Counted from the stretch's first letter, positions 23,095 to 30,582 are shown. The stretch is DNA of 30,582 nt from an uncultured Oscillospiraceae bacterium (GCA_900758315.1 CAAERF010000459.1:1-30582); one strand, 5' to 3'. Made by a program: numbers and translations. Notes: generated from the letters alone by a model not told the origin.

Positions 23095-24492
23095 TCAGAT
23101 GATTCTGCGCACTGCCACCAACCGGCCTGTGTTCACATTGCTGACCACAATGCCGTATTTGACGCCCAGCGCATTGACCATCTTTCCGCCGCCGATGTAA
23201 ATGCCGCAGTGGCCCTTGTAGCAGATGATATCGCCCATCTGCGCGTTGGAATAGCTCACACCCTTCCCGCAGCCGGCCAAGGCCGCAGAGCTGTGGGGCA
23301 GCGAGTAGCCGAAGTGGGCGTAGACGCACATGACAAAACCGGAGCAGTCCACACCTGTGGAGAGATTGGAGCCACCCCATACGTACCGTCCGCCGATAAA
23401 CTGCATAGCGTAGTTGACAATGGCCGCGCCGCTGGCAGAGCTGCTGGCGGTGTCAGGCACATCTTTCTCTTCATCCTCATCGGATCTGCTCTCCTCCGCA
23501 GGCTCCTCCTCTGGGGAGTCCTCTTCCTCGCTGTCCGCGCCTGAAGACGCTGCCTGCTGCTGTCGCTGCTCTTCCTCCTGTTTCCGCGCCTCCTCAGCAG
23601 CTTTCTTTTCTGCTTCCTTCCGAGCTGCCTCTTCTGCGGCCTTTCGCTCCGCCTCAGCCTGTTCCGCTGCCGCTTTCTGCTCCGCCGCATAGTCGGATTT
23701 CGCGCTGACGATATCCGCAGCCAGCTCGTCCGCCATGGCGTCAATCTCACTCATTTCCTCGGCATACACATCCTGATTATCTTTGATCTCTTTCAGGGTT
23801 TTTGCCGCCTCTTTGGATGCCGTGCTGACCTGGGTCTGCTGTTCCTCCAAGTCGCTCAGCGCCTTTTCTTTGGCCTCTTTCTTCTCCTGCAACGCCTCTG
23901 TGGCTTCTGCTACGCTCTCTCTTGCCTCCTCCAGGCTGGTCAGAACGCTGTCGTCATACTCCATTACGCTGCTGACGAAGGAAACCCGGTCCAGGAAATC
24001 GGAAAAGCCCGATGCGCCGAAGAGAATCTGCCAATAGGACGTGGTCCCGTTTTCCTCCATGCTCCGCACCCGCTGGCAGAACAGGCCATAGTAATCCGCC
24101 TCTTCTTCCTTGGCCTTTTTGAGAATCTTCTGGTTCTCCTTAATCTGATCCGCGTACTCGTCCACTACACTCTGGGTCGTGGCGATCTGGTCCTCCAGCA
24201 CGTTGATCTTCTTGCTGAGCAAATTGCACCGGCTCACGGCAGAGTTCTCCTGATCCTTCAGGTCGTCTAACTGGCTCTGAAGATCGCTCTTTTTCGCCTC
24301 CAGCTCCTCCTGCTGCGCGTTGAGACTGGAGATTTCATCCAGCGTCACTGCACCGGCGTACTGGAAAATTTCCATCACCAGTGGGATCAGAAACAGCAAC
24401 GCCATTAAGGCAGCCACCGCGCTGACCATCTTTCTTCTGCCGTCCCAACCGTTCTTTTTCTTCTTGCTTTCTCCGTGCGTCACACTGCCCAT
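23095..24492 (-). CDS. Secreted coiled-coil NlpC/P60 cell-wall hydrolase (CwlO/PcsB-like)
   Basis: Peptidoglycan endopeptidase of 465 residues. A basic N-terminus (KKKKNGWDGRRK) is followed by a hydrophobic segment at about 23-45, a signal peptide or anchor. A long coiled coil covers roughly 50-310 (SLNAQQEELEAKKSDLQSQL and Ala/Glu/Lys-rich repeats), then an acidic linker (EEDSPEEEPAEESRSDEDEE). The C-terminal NlpC/P60 domain has Cys383 in VDCSGF, His428 in GHCGIYIG and Asn440 in MVNALG as the likely catalytic triad. It lies 31 bases after ftsX. Coiled coil plus hydrolase domain next to FtsEX is the arrangement of CwlO and PcsB, which FtsEX activates. The ATG at 24492 has AGAGGAG 7 bases upstream. 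Confidence 0.92.
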   Translation of the reverse strand: MGSVTHGESKKKKNGWDGRRKMVSAVAALMALLFLIPLVMEIFQYAGAVTLDEISSLNAQQEELEAKKSDLQSQLDDLKDQENSAVSRCNLLSKKINVLEDQIATTQSVVDEYADQIKENQKILKKAKEEEADYYGLFCQRVRSMEENGTTSYWQILFGASGFSDFLDRVSFVSSVMEYDDSVLTSLEEARESVAEATEALQEKKEAKEKALSDLEEQQTQVSTASKEAAKTLKEIKDNQDVYAEEMSEIDAMADELAADIVSAKSDYAAEQKAAAEQAEAERKAAEEAARKEAEKKAAEEARKQEEEQRQQQAASSGADSEEEDSPEEEPAEESRSDEDEEKDVPDTASSSASGAAIVNYAMQFIGGRYVWGGSNLSTGVDCSGFVMCVYAHFGYSLPHSSAALAGCGKGVSYSNAQMGDIICYKGHCGIYIGGGKMVNALGVKYGIVVSNVNTGRLVAVRRII

Positions 24493-24523
24493 GAATGCGC
24501 TCCTCTCTTTCCTCACTGCGCTG

Positions 24524-25417
24524 TTATACCCGCAGGAATTTCCGAATAGCAATCAAACTTCCCAACACACCTACCAGCAGTCCAATGGCCAGATAGGCGA
24601 TTGCCACTGGAAGAACCAGCTGCCGATAGGGGATCAGGGTGATAAACTGTACATAGCTGAATCCATTCACCGCCTTGGTGAGCAGAGAGTAAATTCCGAA
24701 TTGGAGGATGCCGGCAATTACAGCGCTGGCCAGGCCCAGCACAATACCCTCCACCACGAAGGGCCAGCGCACAAAGGCGTTGGTAGCCCCCACGATCTTC
24801 ATAATAGCGATCTCCTCCGCCCGGTGAATGGTGGCCATTTTAATGGCGTTGGAGATGATAAAGAAGGAGACCACCAAGAGCACCCCCAACAGGATCACGG
24901 CCACACCTGCCGCCACATTGCGCACGGTGATAAAGCCGTTAACCACATCCATGGCCGCGGAGACCTTGGCCACACCTTTCACTGCCTCCACCTGTTTCAC
25001 GGTGTCGGTCAGAATGGTGATATCCTCCACATGGATCACGTACCGGTCCCGTAGCACGGTCGACGGCAGGTCAGTGTACAGTGTGTCGTCCTCCAGGCCG
25101 TCCAGGTAGTTCTCCAGGGCGTCCTCCCGGTTGACAAAGGTGCAGTCGGTCACGTTGGGGATCGCCTGTAACGTCTCGCCCAGCGCCTCCGCATCCTCCT
25201 GGCTGTAGCTCTCATCTATGTAGGCCAGAATCTCATTTTCCGCCATCAGCCGGTTCAGATTGTGCTCCAGATTCACCACCACCAGCGACACGCTGCCGGT
25301 GATGATCAGACAGGCGGCGATGATACCGATGGCCGCAAAGGCGAAGGCACGGTGGCTTGTCAGGCCCCGCAGGCCCTCGCGGATAAAATACCCGGCGTTA
25401 GTTCTTCTCATAATCAT
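24524..25417 (-). CDS. ftsX: Cell division protein FtsX
   Basis: Membrane partner of FtsE, about 297 residues with four transmembrane helices: one near residue 25-50 (FAFAAIGIIAACLIITGSVS), then an external domain (about 60-165) with NEILAYIDESYSQEDAEALG, then three C-terminal helices including VILLGVLLVVSFFIISNAIK. MKIVGATNAFVRWPFVVEG is the typical FtsX cytoplasmic coupling region. The extracellular loop is expected to bind the coiled coil of the neighbouring hydrolase. The start at 25417 ([11 protein letters not shown]) has AGGAG 10 bases upstream and overlaps ftsE by 20 bases; an ATG at 25411 is possible. Confidence 0.94.
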   Translation of the reverse strand: MIMRRTNAGYFIREGLRGLTSHRAFAFAAIGIIAACLIITGSVSLVVVNLEHNLNRLMAENEILAYIDESYSQEDAEALGETLQAIPNVTDCTFVNREDALENYLDGLEDDTLYTDLPSTVLRDRYVIHVEDITILTDTVKQVEAVKGVAKVSAAMDVVNGFITVRNVAAGVAVILLGVLLVVSFFIISNAIKMATIHRAEEIAIMKIVGATNAFVRWPFVVEGIVLGLASAVIAGILQFGIYSLLTKAVNGFSYVQFITLIPYRQLVLPVAIAYLAIGLLVGVLGSLIAIRKFLRV

Positions 25418-26087
25418 AGCACCCATTCTCCTGATCGCTGACAATGCGGCCCTCTTCCAGGTAGATCACCCGCTTGTTGAACTGGTCCACCAGGCGCTGC
25501 TCATGGGTCACCACCAGCACGGTGGTCCCCAGCTCGTTGATCTTGTTCAGCAGCTGCATGATCTCCAGACTGCGCTCTGGATCCAGATTTCCGGTGGGCT
25601 CGTCCGCCAGGATGGTACTGGGATTGTTGACCAGGGCCCGGGCGATGGCCACCCGCTGCTGCTCGCCGCCGGAGAGCTCATTGGGATAGCACCGTTTTTT
25701 GTCCGCCAGCCCCACCAGGTCCAGCACATAGTCCACCCGTTCTCCGATGGCCTTTTTGGGCGCGCCCACAACCCGCATGGCAAACTCCAGATTTTCCTCT
25801 ACCGTCTTTTTTTCCAGCAGACGGATATCCTGGAACACCACTCCCAGCTTCCGGCGCAGATAGGGGATGCGGCTTCGTTTCATCTGTTTCAAATCAAAGC
25901 CGTCAGCTACAATGGAGCCGCCGGTAATGGGCTCCTCGCCGGTGATCATATTCAGAATCGTGGATTTACCGGAGCCGGAGGGGCCGACCAAAAACACAAA
26001 CTCTCCGTTGCCAATCAGCATGGAAATGCCTTTGATCGCTCGCGTTCCGTTATCATACACCTTTCTCACATTGGTAAAGCGTATCAT
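25398..26087 (-). CDS. ftsE: Cell division ATP-binding protein FtsE
   Basis: ABC-type ATPase of 229 residues, the usual FtsE length. Walker [10 protein letters not shown] is at 35-43, the Q-loop glutamine near 86 in VVFQDIRLL, the signature LSGGEQQ at 138-144, Walker [13 protein letters not shown] at 158-169 and the switch histidine at 195. [17 protein letters not shown] is characteristic of FtsE among ABC proteins. The ATG at 26087 (MIRFTNV) has GGAGG 5 bases upstream; the ATG at 26099 would put that site inside the gene. It is first in the ftsE-ftsX-hydrolase operon, with a near-consensus promoter. Confidence 0.96.
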   Translation of the reverse strand: MIRFTNVRKVYDNGTRAIKGISMLIGNGEFVFLVGPSGSGKSTILNMITGEEPITGGSIVADGFDLKQMKRSRIPYLRRKLGVVFQDIRLLEKKTVEENLEFAMRVVGAPKKAIGERVDYVLDLVGLADKKRCYPNELSGGEQQRVAIARALVNNPSTILADEPTGNLDPERSLEIMQLLNKINELGTTVLVVTHEQRLVDQFNKRVIYLEEGRIVSDQENGCYDYEKN

Positions 26088-26123
26088 GGTCCCCTCCATA
26101 TTGCCTATAAGAAATCAGTATTA

Positions 26124-26152
26124 AGTATACTGCCTTTTTCAAATGATGTCAA
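26124..26152 (-). promoter_or_regulatory. Strong sigma-A-type promoter of the ftsEX operon
   Basis: Minus strand: perfect TTGACA (26152-26147), 17 bases, TATACT (26129-26124). Start near 26117, leader about 30 bases. The -35 lies only about 10 bases past the T-run of the upstream gene's terminator. Confidence 0.85.
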
Positions 26153-26160
26153 ACAGCACC

Positions 26161-26213
26161 AAAAAGAAACGCCCGGCGAATTGCGAACGTCTCTGTCCAC
26201 AGCTCCGCCGGGC
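26161..26213 (-). terminator. Terminator of the PucR-like regulator gene
   Basis: GCCCGGCG (26171-26178) pairs with CGCCGGGC (26206-26213). The loop of 27 bases can fold further. In the minus direction the stem is followed by GTTTCTTTTT. It lies about 30 bases past the gene's stop. Confidence 0.75.
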
Positions 26214-26243
26214 ATTCACCCGTATATTCACTTTTCCCAGAGC

Positions 26244-27335
26244 TCAGGACTTCACGCCCCGGGAAACCAGATACTTCTTGACCATCAGCGCCACCTTAAA
26301 GGTGATGGCGTCGTCAAACTCCCGCAGATCCAGACCGGTGAGCTTTTTGATCTTCTCCAGACGGTACACCAGCGTGTTCCGGTGGACAAAGAGCTTCCGG
26401 GCGGTCTCGGACACATTCAGGTTGTTCTCAAAGAACTTGTTGATGGTAAACAGGGTCTCCTGATCCAATGCATCGATGGGGTTCTTTTTGAACACCTCCT
26501 GGAGGAACATCTCGCACAGGGTCACGGGCAGCTGGTAGATCAGCCGGCCGATGCCCAGATTGTCGTAGTTGATGATGGTCCGCTCGGTCTCAAAGACTCT
26601 GCCCACCTCGATGGCCATCTGGGCCTCCTTGTAGATGCGGCCCAGATCCCGGATGTGGTCGGTGACCGTGCCGATGCCGATCATAATCTTCTGCTTGAGC
26701 TCGGCATCCACTCCGTCCTTGATCTGTTGGGCGATTTTGACCAGCTCCTTGGCGCCGGTGCCCTCGGGAACCTGCTTGACCAGCACCACATCGTTCTCGT
26801 TGAGAGAGATCACATAGTCGTTCTGCCGGTCCGGGAACAGGGCCTGAACCGCATCGACCAGAGACACATCGATGGGCTCGATGGGTCGGATCAGGAACAC
26901 GGCCCGCAGCACCTCAGAGGCCATATGGAGCTCCTTGGCGCGGATATAGATATCACCCAGCATGATGTTGTCAGTGATAATATTCTTGATAAAGGTGGCC
27001 TTGTCGTACTTCTCCTCATAGTAGCTCTTGACGCCGTTGAGGGCCACCGCCGCCAGGTTGCAGATCAGCTTTGCCTCATGATCCTCGCCCTGGACAAAGA
27101 CCGCGTAACCGAACTGAACGCTCCAGCCCACCAGCGACTTAAAGGTCCGGCCCTCCACTACCACGGCGGCATCCCGCTCACTGCTCAGGGCAGGGAGGAC
27201 ATGGGGCATCCGCTCGCCGATGAACGGGAGATCGGTACAGGCGATCACGTTCCCCTCCATATCAATCACACCGATCACCCGGTCGGTGCTCTCTTTTAAT
27301 TGCAAAACCATGCTCTGGAACAGTCGATTGGACAT
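26244..27335 (-). CDS. PucR/CdaR-family transcriptional regulator
   Basis: Regulator of 363 residues. The C-terminal 60 residues form the PucR-type helix-turn-helix: TINKFFENNLNVSETARKLF then VHRNTLVYRLEKIKKLTGLD and LREFDDAITFKVALMVKKYL. The middle (about 130-280) looks like the GGDEF-like/CdaR region usual in this family. The N-terminal ~120 residues form a sensor-like domain (DRVIGVIDMEGNVIACTDLP) resembling sugar-diacid-recognition domains, but the ligand is unknown. GGAG lies 9 bases before the ATG at 27335. It stands alone with its own promoter, whose -10 is covered by a dyad, so autoregulation is plausible. Targets cannot be read from context. Confidence 0.85.
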   Translation of the reverse strand: MSNRLFQSMVLQLKESTDRVIGVIDMEGNVIACTDLPFIGERMPHVLPALSSERDAAVVVEGRTFKSLVGWSVQFGYAVFVQGEDHEAKLICNLAAVALNGVKSYYEEKYDKATFIKNIITDNIMLGDIYIRAKELHMASEVLRAVFLIRPIEPIDVSLVDAVQALFPDRQNDYVISLNENDVVLVKQVPEGTGAKELVKIAQQIKDGVDAELKQKIMIGIGTVTDHIRDLGRIYKEAQMAIEVGRVFETERTIINYDNLGIGRLIYQLPVTLCEMFLQEVFKKNPIDALDQETLFTINKFFENNLNVSETARKLFVHRNTLVYRLEKIKKLTGLDLREFDDAITFKVALMVKKYLVSRGVKS

Positions 27336-27389
27336 AATTATCCGCTCCTTTCGCGTCGCTGCCGCTCCTTTGCCAGACGATCAAACGCT

Positions 27390-27410
27390 CGTTATTAAGA
27401 CATTATAACG
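27390..27410. promoter_or_regulatory. Dyad over the PucR-like gene's -10 (candidate operator)
   Basis: CGTTAT (27390-27395) and ATAACG (27405-27410) form a 21-base dyad with a further inner A-T pair. It covers the -10 box and the likely transcription start, the classical place for an autorepressor site. The binding protein is not known. Confidence 0.4.
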
Positions 27411-27430
27411 ATTTTTATCGGCATGTTCAA
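27402..27430 (-). promoter_or_regulatory. Sigma-A-type promoter of the PucR-like gene
   Basis: Minus strand: TTGAAC (27430-27425), 17 bases, perfect TATAAT (27407-27402). The -35 overlaps the stop codon of the upstream rsuA-like gene. Confidence 0.75.
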
Positions 27431-28191
27431 TAGTTTCCACAAACTTTCTGCACCGAATCCTGGTCCGATTGCTCGGATCCCACTGCCTGGCGCAGGTCCG
27501 CTATTTCCTTCGGTGTCAACGGCCGGTATCCCCCTCGGGGCAATTCCCGGTCCAGCTGCAGAGTTCCCATGGACACCCGCTCTAGGGCAGTCACCGGCTT
27601 CCCGCAGGCGGCCAGCATCCGCTTCACCTGATGGTACTTTCCCTCCCGCAGGGTCACCCGGCAGCGTCCCGGTTCCAGTGGCTCCAGCTCCGCCGGCAGA
27701 CAGCGGGTTCCGTCGCCCAGCGTCAGTCCCGCCGCAAAGGCCGCCACGTCCTGTCCGTCCACTGTGCCGTCCACTGCGGCCAGGTACACCTTCTCCACGT
27801 GGTATCGGGGACTGGTCAGCCGGTGGGCCAGTTCGCCGTCGTTGGTCAGCAGCAGCAGGCCCTCCGTGTCCTTGTCCAGCCGTCCCACCGGCGCAACGCC
27901 CTGTCGCCGGTAACACTCCGGCAGCAGATCCAGCACCGTCTTCTGCGCCCGGTCCTCGGTGGCAGTGAGGACGCCCGCCGGCTTGTTCAGCATCAGATAG
28001 GCAAACCGCTGCCAGTGAAGGGCCTGGCCCTCCACCGTCACGGCGGCGGTTTCCGGGTCCACCTTGTACTCCGGCTGGCGCACCGTCGCTCCGTCCACTG
28101 TCACCGAGCCCCGGCGAATCAGTCCCCGGGCCTCTTTCCGGCTCCAGCGCCCGGTCTCTCCCAGCACCTTGTCCAAACGCTGCTGTGCCAC
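27427..28191 (-). CDS. RsuA-family rRNA pseudouridine synthase
   Basis: RNA-modifying enzyme of 254 residues. An S4 RNA-binding domain fills about residues 1-55 (QRLDKVLGETGRWSRKEARG). The catalytic domain contains LMLNKPAGVLTATED, the active-site motif VGRLDKDTEGLLLLTNDG with Asp106, and EGKYHQVKRMLAACG. The layout and the PRYHVEKVYL segment favour RsuA (16S rRNA position 516) over RluB/E/F, but the site is not proved by sequence. The start is GTG at 28191 with AGGAG 7 bases upstream. The C-terminal ~20 residues are a non-conserved tail. Confidence 0.88.
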   Translation of the reverse strand: MAQQRLDKVLGETGRWSRKEARGLIRRGSVTVDGATVRQPEYKVDPETAAVTVEGQALHWQRFAYLMLNKPAGVLTATEDRAQKTVLDLLPECYRRQGVAPVGRLDKDTEGLLLLTNDGELAHRLTSPRYHVEKVYLAAVDGTVDGQDVAAFAAGLTLGDGTRCLPAELEPLEPGRCRVTLREGKYHQVKRMLAACGKPVTALERVSMGTLQLDRELPRGGYRPLTPKEIADLRQAVGSEQSDQDSVQKVCGNY

Positions 28192-28219
28192 ACCGCCTCA
28201 CTCCTCTCCGTTTTTTCCT

Positions 28220-28228
28220 ATTATAACA
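28220..28228 (-). promoter_or_regulatory. Extended -10 promoter of the rsuA-like gene
   Basis: Minus strand: TG, one base, TATAAT (28225-28220). The -35 region is weak (GTGCAA at 17 bases). Start near 28213, about 20 bases before the GTG start. Confidence 0.55.
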
Positions 28229-28257
28229 AAATAACTCCAGTTTTGCACCGGTCTGGA

Positions 28258-28292
28258 ACAGAAAACCGGCGAACCTTTTCTGATTCGCCGGT
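28258..28292 (-). terminator. Rho-independent terminator of sigG
   Basis: ACCGGCGAA (28265-28273) pairs with TTCGCCGGT (28284-28292), 10-base loop. In the minus direction it is followed by TTTTCTGTT. It starts about 10 bases past the sigG stop. Confidence 0.8.
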
Positions 28293-28303
28293 GTTTGCTC
28301 CTG

Positions 28304-29077
28304 TTATAACGACTTTCGGATCTGTTTCAGGGCACTTTTTTCCAGACGGGACACCTGGGCCTGGGAAATCCCCACCTCCTTGGACACCTCCATCTGGGTC
28401 TTGCCCTGGAAAAAGCGCATCTGCAAAATTTTCTGTTCCCGCGGATTCAACCGCTCCATGGCCTCCCGGAGGGCGATGTGGTTCAGCCACTGTTCCGCAC
28501 AGTTTTTATCGTCCCGGACCTGGTCCATCACACAGATTGCGTCGCCGCCATCCGAGTAAATGGGCTCGTACAGGGAGATGGGGTCGGTGATGGCGTCCAG
28601 TGCGAACACAACCTCCTCCCGACGCAGTCCCAGCTCTTTGGCGATCTCCTCAATGCCCGGCTCCTTCTGGTGCTCCCGCACATAGTTCTCCCGGGTCTTG
28701 AGCACCTTATAAGCCACGTCCCGCATGGAACGACTGACTCGTACCGCCGAGGAATCCCGCAGAAAACGCCGAATTTCTCCGGCGATCATGGGGACTCCGT
28801 AGGTGGAAAAGCGCACGGAAAACTGCTCCGCATCAAAGTGGTCGATGGCCTTGATCAGGCCGATACAACCGATTTGAAACAGGTCGTCCATGTTCTCGCC
28901 CCGTCCCGCAAAACGCTGGATCACCGAGAGCACCAGACGCAGGTTGCCCTCGATCATCTGCCGCCGGGCCTCCTGATCTCCCTCCTTCACCCGCTTGAGC
29001 AGCTCGGTCATCTCCTCGTTTTTCAGTACCTTCAGCTTTGCCGTGTTGACACCGCAAATCTCTACCTTGCCTTGCAT
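28304..29077 (-). CDS. sigG: RNA polymerase sporulation sigma factor SigG
   Basis: Late forespore sigma factor, 257 residues. The N-terminus KVEICGVNTAKLKVLKNEEM is diagnostic of sigma-G. Region 2 contains GNLRLVLSVIQRFAGRGENM then DDLFQIGCIGLIKAIDHFD and FSTYGVPMIAGEIRRFLRD. Region 3 begins around VRVSRSMRDVAYK, and region 4 ends with the helix-turn-helix MEVSKEVGISQAQVSRLEKS. The length equals the family norm. It lies downstream of sigE, as in most spore formers, with a separate sigma-F/G-type promoter. The ATG at 29077 has GGGAGG upstream. Confidence 0.97.
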   Translation of the reverse strand: MQGKVEICGVNTAKLKVLKNEEMTELLKRVKEGDQEARRQMIEGNLRLVLSVIQRFAGRGENMDDLFQIGCIGLIKAIDHFDAEQFSVRFSTYGVPMIAGEIRRFLRDSSAVRVSRSMRDVAYKVLKTRENYVREHQKEPGIEEIAKELGLRREEVVFALDAITDPISLYEPIYSDGGDAICVMDQVRDDKNCAEQWLNHIALREAMERLNPREQKILQMRFFQGKTQMEVSKEVGISQAQVSRLEKSALKQIRKSL

Positions 29078-29108
29078 ACGACTTCCTCCCGCCGCAAAAG
29101 ACTGTTCT

Positions 29109-29137
29109 TAGTCTTTCCAGCAGGGCCGCTTTCATGC
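29109..29137 (-). promoter_or_regulatory. Candidate sigma-F/sigma-G promoter of sigG
   Basis: Minus strand: GCATG (29137-29133), 14 bases, GGAAAGACTA (29118-29109). The -10 matches all six defined positions of the sigma-F pattern GGnnAnAnTW; the -35 fits the sigma-G pattern better than GYWTA. Start near 29102, about 25 bases before the ATG. A 7-bp inverted repeat AAAGACT / AGTCTTT (29097-29116) covers the -10 and start. Confidence 0.6.
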
Positions 29138-29188
29138 TGTCAAAGGCAGGGTGGTTTTGACGGAACGTGTTTCGGTGCCCGGACCAGC

Positions 29189-29908
29189 TCAGCTCATCCG
29201 CAGCATCTCCCGCCGCAGCCGGGAGACAATCCGCTTCTCCAGCCGGGAGATGTAGGACTGAGAGATCCCCAGCAGATCCGCCACCTCCTTCTGGGTGGCG
29301 GATTTGCGCCCGCCCAGCCCAAAGCGCATGGAGATAATCAGGTGCTCCCGCTCGTTGAGCCGGCTCATGGCCGCCGCCAGCATCTGCCGGTCCACGTCGT
29401 CCTCGATGGGCTTGATCACCAGGTCGCTGTCCGTCCCCAGCACGTCGGACAGAAGCAGCTCATTGCCGTCCCAATCCGTGTTCAACGGCTCGTCAAAGGA
29501 GATCTCCCCCTTCTGATTGGCGGTCTTGCGCAGGTGCATGAGAATCTCATTCTCAATGCACCGAGAGGCGTAGGTGGCCAGCTTGATGTTTTTGTCCAGC
29601 TTGAAGGTGTTCACCGCCTTTATCAGGCCGATGGTCCCGATGGAAATCAGGTCCTCGATGTTGATTCCCGTGTTCTCAAAGCGCCGGGCAATGTAGACCA
29701 CCAGACGCAGGTTGTGCTCAATCAACGTGCTCTTGGCCTCCGGATCCCCCTCCTTCAGCGCCTCCAGCACCTGACGCTCGGTGGCCCGGTCCAGCGGCTG
29801 GGGCAGTACGTCACTGCCGCCAATGTACCAGATCTGATCCGGCACCCGTATCCCCAGCTTTACCAACAGCGCATTCCACTTCTCCAGCCATTTCCCTTTC
29901 AGTTTCAT
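29189..29908 (-). CDS. sigE: RNA polymerase sporulation sigma factor SigE (pro-sigma-E)
   Basis: Early mother-cell sigma factor, 239 residues, made as an inactive precursor. The pro-sequence (1-27) is present and its cleavage region [14 protein letters not shown] lines up with B. subtilis YYIGGSEALPPPL, so SpoIIGA should cut before Tyr28. Region 2 is nearly textbook: [20 protein letters not shown] then [18 protein letters not shown] and [19 protein letters not shown]; region 4 ends with [28 protein letters not shown] precedes the ATG. It starts 15 bases after spoIIGA, in the same operon as its own activating protease. Confidence 0.98.
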   Translation of the reverse strand: MKLKGKWLEKWNALLVKLGIRVPDQIWYIGGSDVLPQPLDRATERQVLEALKEGDPEAKSTLIEHNLRLVVYIARRFENTGINIEDLISIGTIGLIKAVNTFKLDKNIKLATYASRCIENEILMHLRKTANQKGEISFDEPLNTDWDGNELLLSDVLGTDSDLVIKPIEDDVDRQMLAAAMSRLNEREHLIISMRFGLGGRKSATQKEVADLLGISQSYISRLEKRIVSRLRREMLRMS

Positions 29909-29923
29909 TGTCTTACTCCTCCC

Positions 29924-30582
29924 TTATCCTTCCGCGCCGATCAACGCGGTATAATTCCCGTTCGCCGCCAGCTTTCCCGGGCACAGGGCCACCAACAGCC
30001 GGTCAATCCGCTCGCCGCCGATCAGGGCTCCGTCTACCCGGAGGGCCAGCAGCATTCCGGTATCCACCCCCACCGCCCGGTAGGGCAGCAGCCGTACCCG
30101 GCCAGCACCCAGCGCATCCTCCAATGTCTGCGCACAGGCCGTCGGCTCCCGCAGCGCCCGCTCCTCCAAGGTCACCTTGCCGGCAAACAGCGGCTGTACC
30201 GCCTCCCACTCCGCCACCATCACTCTGGTGTCGCTGAGCGGGTCGGACAGGGTGTTGCCCGTATCCACCAGGGCGTCCACCTTCACCTGACGCCCCTCCA
30301 GAAACAGGGTCACCGGTACCACCTCCCGTGTCAGCCTGGAGTAACGGCCCAGACAGCGCATACACAGGGTCAGCAGCAGATAAATCCCGGCTGCGGAGAG
30401 CAGCAGCACCTTCAAATCCAGACTGGTAGCGGGAATCCCGTTGGGGTAAGTCAGTCCGCCGTAGCCCAGCAGGGAGAGCATCAGTGTCCCGCCTCCCAAC
30501 GCGCAGGCACAGGCAAAAAACACGCCGGTGAGCCGCAGCAACCGCTTTCGCCCGCCAAAGGCGATGAGGGCCAGCAGAATCC
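29924..30582 (-). CDS. spoIIGA: Sigma-E processing peptidase SpoIIGA (5' end beyond window)
   Basis: Membrane aspartic protease that cleaves pro-sigma-E on signal from SpoIIR. The open frame runs off the right edge at about 30580, so the start and first membrane helices are missing. The visible part begins ILLALIAFGGRKRLLRLTG and has two or more hydrophobic helices (GVFFACACALGGGTLMLSLL; LLLSAAGIYLLLTLCM). The soluble protease domain follows, with the active-site motif VDALVDTGNTLSDPLSDT, whose Asp matches the catalytic Asp of B. subtilis SpoIIGA. It ends ALIGAEG. A TTG at 30541 could be mistaken for a start, but homologous sequence continues upstream. Confidence 0.94.
   Translation of the reverse strand, partial: ILLALIAFGGRKRLLRLTGVFFACACALGGGTLMLSLLGYGGLTYPNGIPATSLDLKVLLLSAAGIYLLLTLCMRCLGRYSRLTREVVPVTLFLEGRQVKVDALVDTGNTLSDPLSDTRVMVAEWEAVQPLFAGKVTLEERALREPTACAQTLEDALGAGRVRLLPYRAVGVDTGMLLALRVDGALIGGERIDRLLVALCPGKLAANGNYTALIGAEG

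Noticed and set aside
27631..28590. A 319-codon open frame on the plus strand opposite the rsuA-like gene and sigG end.
   Set aside because: It crosses two well-defined minus-strand genes, a terminator and a promoter, and its protein has no recognisable domain.
1..30582. CRISPR arrays, insertion sequences, prophage genes, tRNA or rRNA genes, defence islands.
   Set aside because: I looked in the gaps on both strands and saw no regularly spaced repeats, transposase or integrase motifs, or tRNA/rRNA-like sequence. A tRNAscan or Rfam scan would settle it.

Overview
The window reads as chromosomal DNA of a spore-forming, butyrate-producing anaerobe of the Firmicutes/Clostridia. The gene content and GC-rich coding sequence (with AT-rich intergenic gaps) resemble the Oscillospiraceae (Flavonifractor, Intestinimonas, Oscillibacter and relatives); that placement is inference. 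The evidence is a full set of sporulation regulators (spoIIR, spoIIGA, sigE, sigG, a SpoVB-like flippase), a crt-hbd-bcd-etfB-etfA cluster, an MEP-pathway ispE and an Na+-type V-ATPase. I see no tRNA, rRNA, CRISPR array, insertion sequence or phage gene.

Layout. (1) 1-7.0 kb, minus strand: V-type ATPase operon in the order ntpF-I-K-E-C-G-A-B, read from a clear promoter near 7.03 kb and cut off inside ntpB at the left edge. (2) 7.3-9.4 kb, minus: a double OB-fold SSB-like protein, then an RlmI-type 23S rRNA methyltransferase. (3) 9.5-11.0 kb, plus: murC, divergent from rlmI, followed by about 0.67 kb with no convincing gene. (4) 11.45-16.7 kb, plus: the butyryl-CoA operon crt, hbd, bcd, etfB, etfA, with a good promoter, a Rex-like operator, intercistronic hairpins and a strong terminator. 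Its codon use suggests very high expression. No thiolase is in the window. (5) 16.8-18.2 kb, plus: SpoVB-like flippase, overlapping tail-to-tail with spoIIR (minus). (6) 18.1-22.4 kb, minus: apgM-like gene, DUF1015 gene and ispE in one unit, then spoIIR. (7) 22.5-23.0 kb, plus: PaaI-type thioesterase. (8) 23.1-26.15 kb, minus: ftsE, ftsX and a secreted coiled-coil NlpC/P60 hydrolase. (9) 26.2-28.2 kb, minus: PucR/CdaR-like regulator and an RsuA-type pseudouridine synthase. (10) 28.3-30.58 kb, minus: spoIIGA (cut by the right edge), sigE, sigG.

How the parts fit. The butyrate cluster converts acetoacetyl-CoA to butyryl-CoA. Its Bcd-EtfAB step in clostridia is electron-bifurcating and feeds reduced ferredoxin to ion-pumping enzymes; a sodium V-ATPase would fit a cell that runs on a sodium gradient. 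SpoIIR (made in the forespore) triggers SpoIIGA, which cleaves pro-sigma-E, and sigma-G follows later; all four genes lie within about 12 kb here. FtsEX with an adjacent coiled-coil NlpC/P60 protein matches the known arrangement in which FtsEX switches on a cell-wall hydrolase.

Most of the window is well-understood core genome. The observations most worth a second look are regulatory or biochemical: a sigma-F-type promoter for spoIIR that lies inside the ispE terminator, a Rex-like operator on the crt promoter, nested inverted repeats in front of the hbd ribosome binding site, an Hbd lacking the usual NAD-selecting acidic residue, a conserved Na+ ligand set in the V-ATPase proteolipid, and the uncharacterised DUF1015/apgM-like pair. 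I did not find a convincing wholly new multi-gene system.
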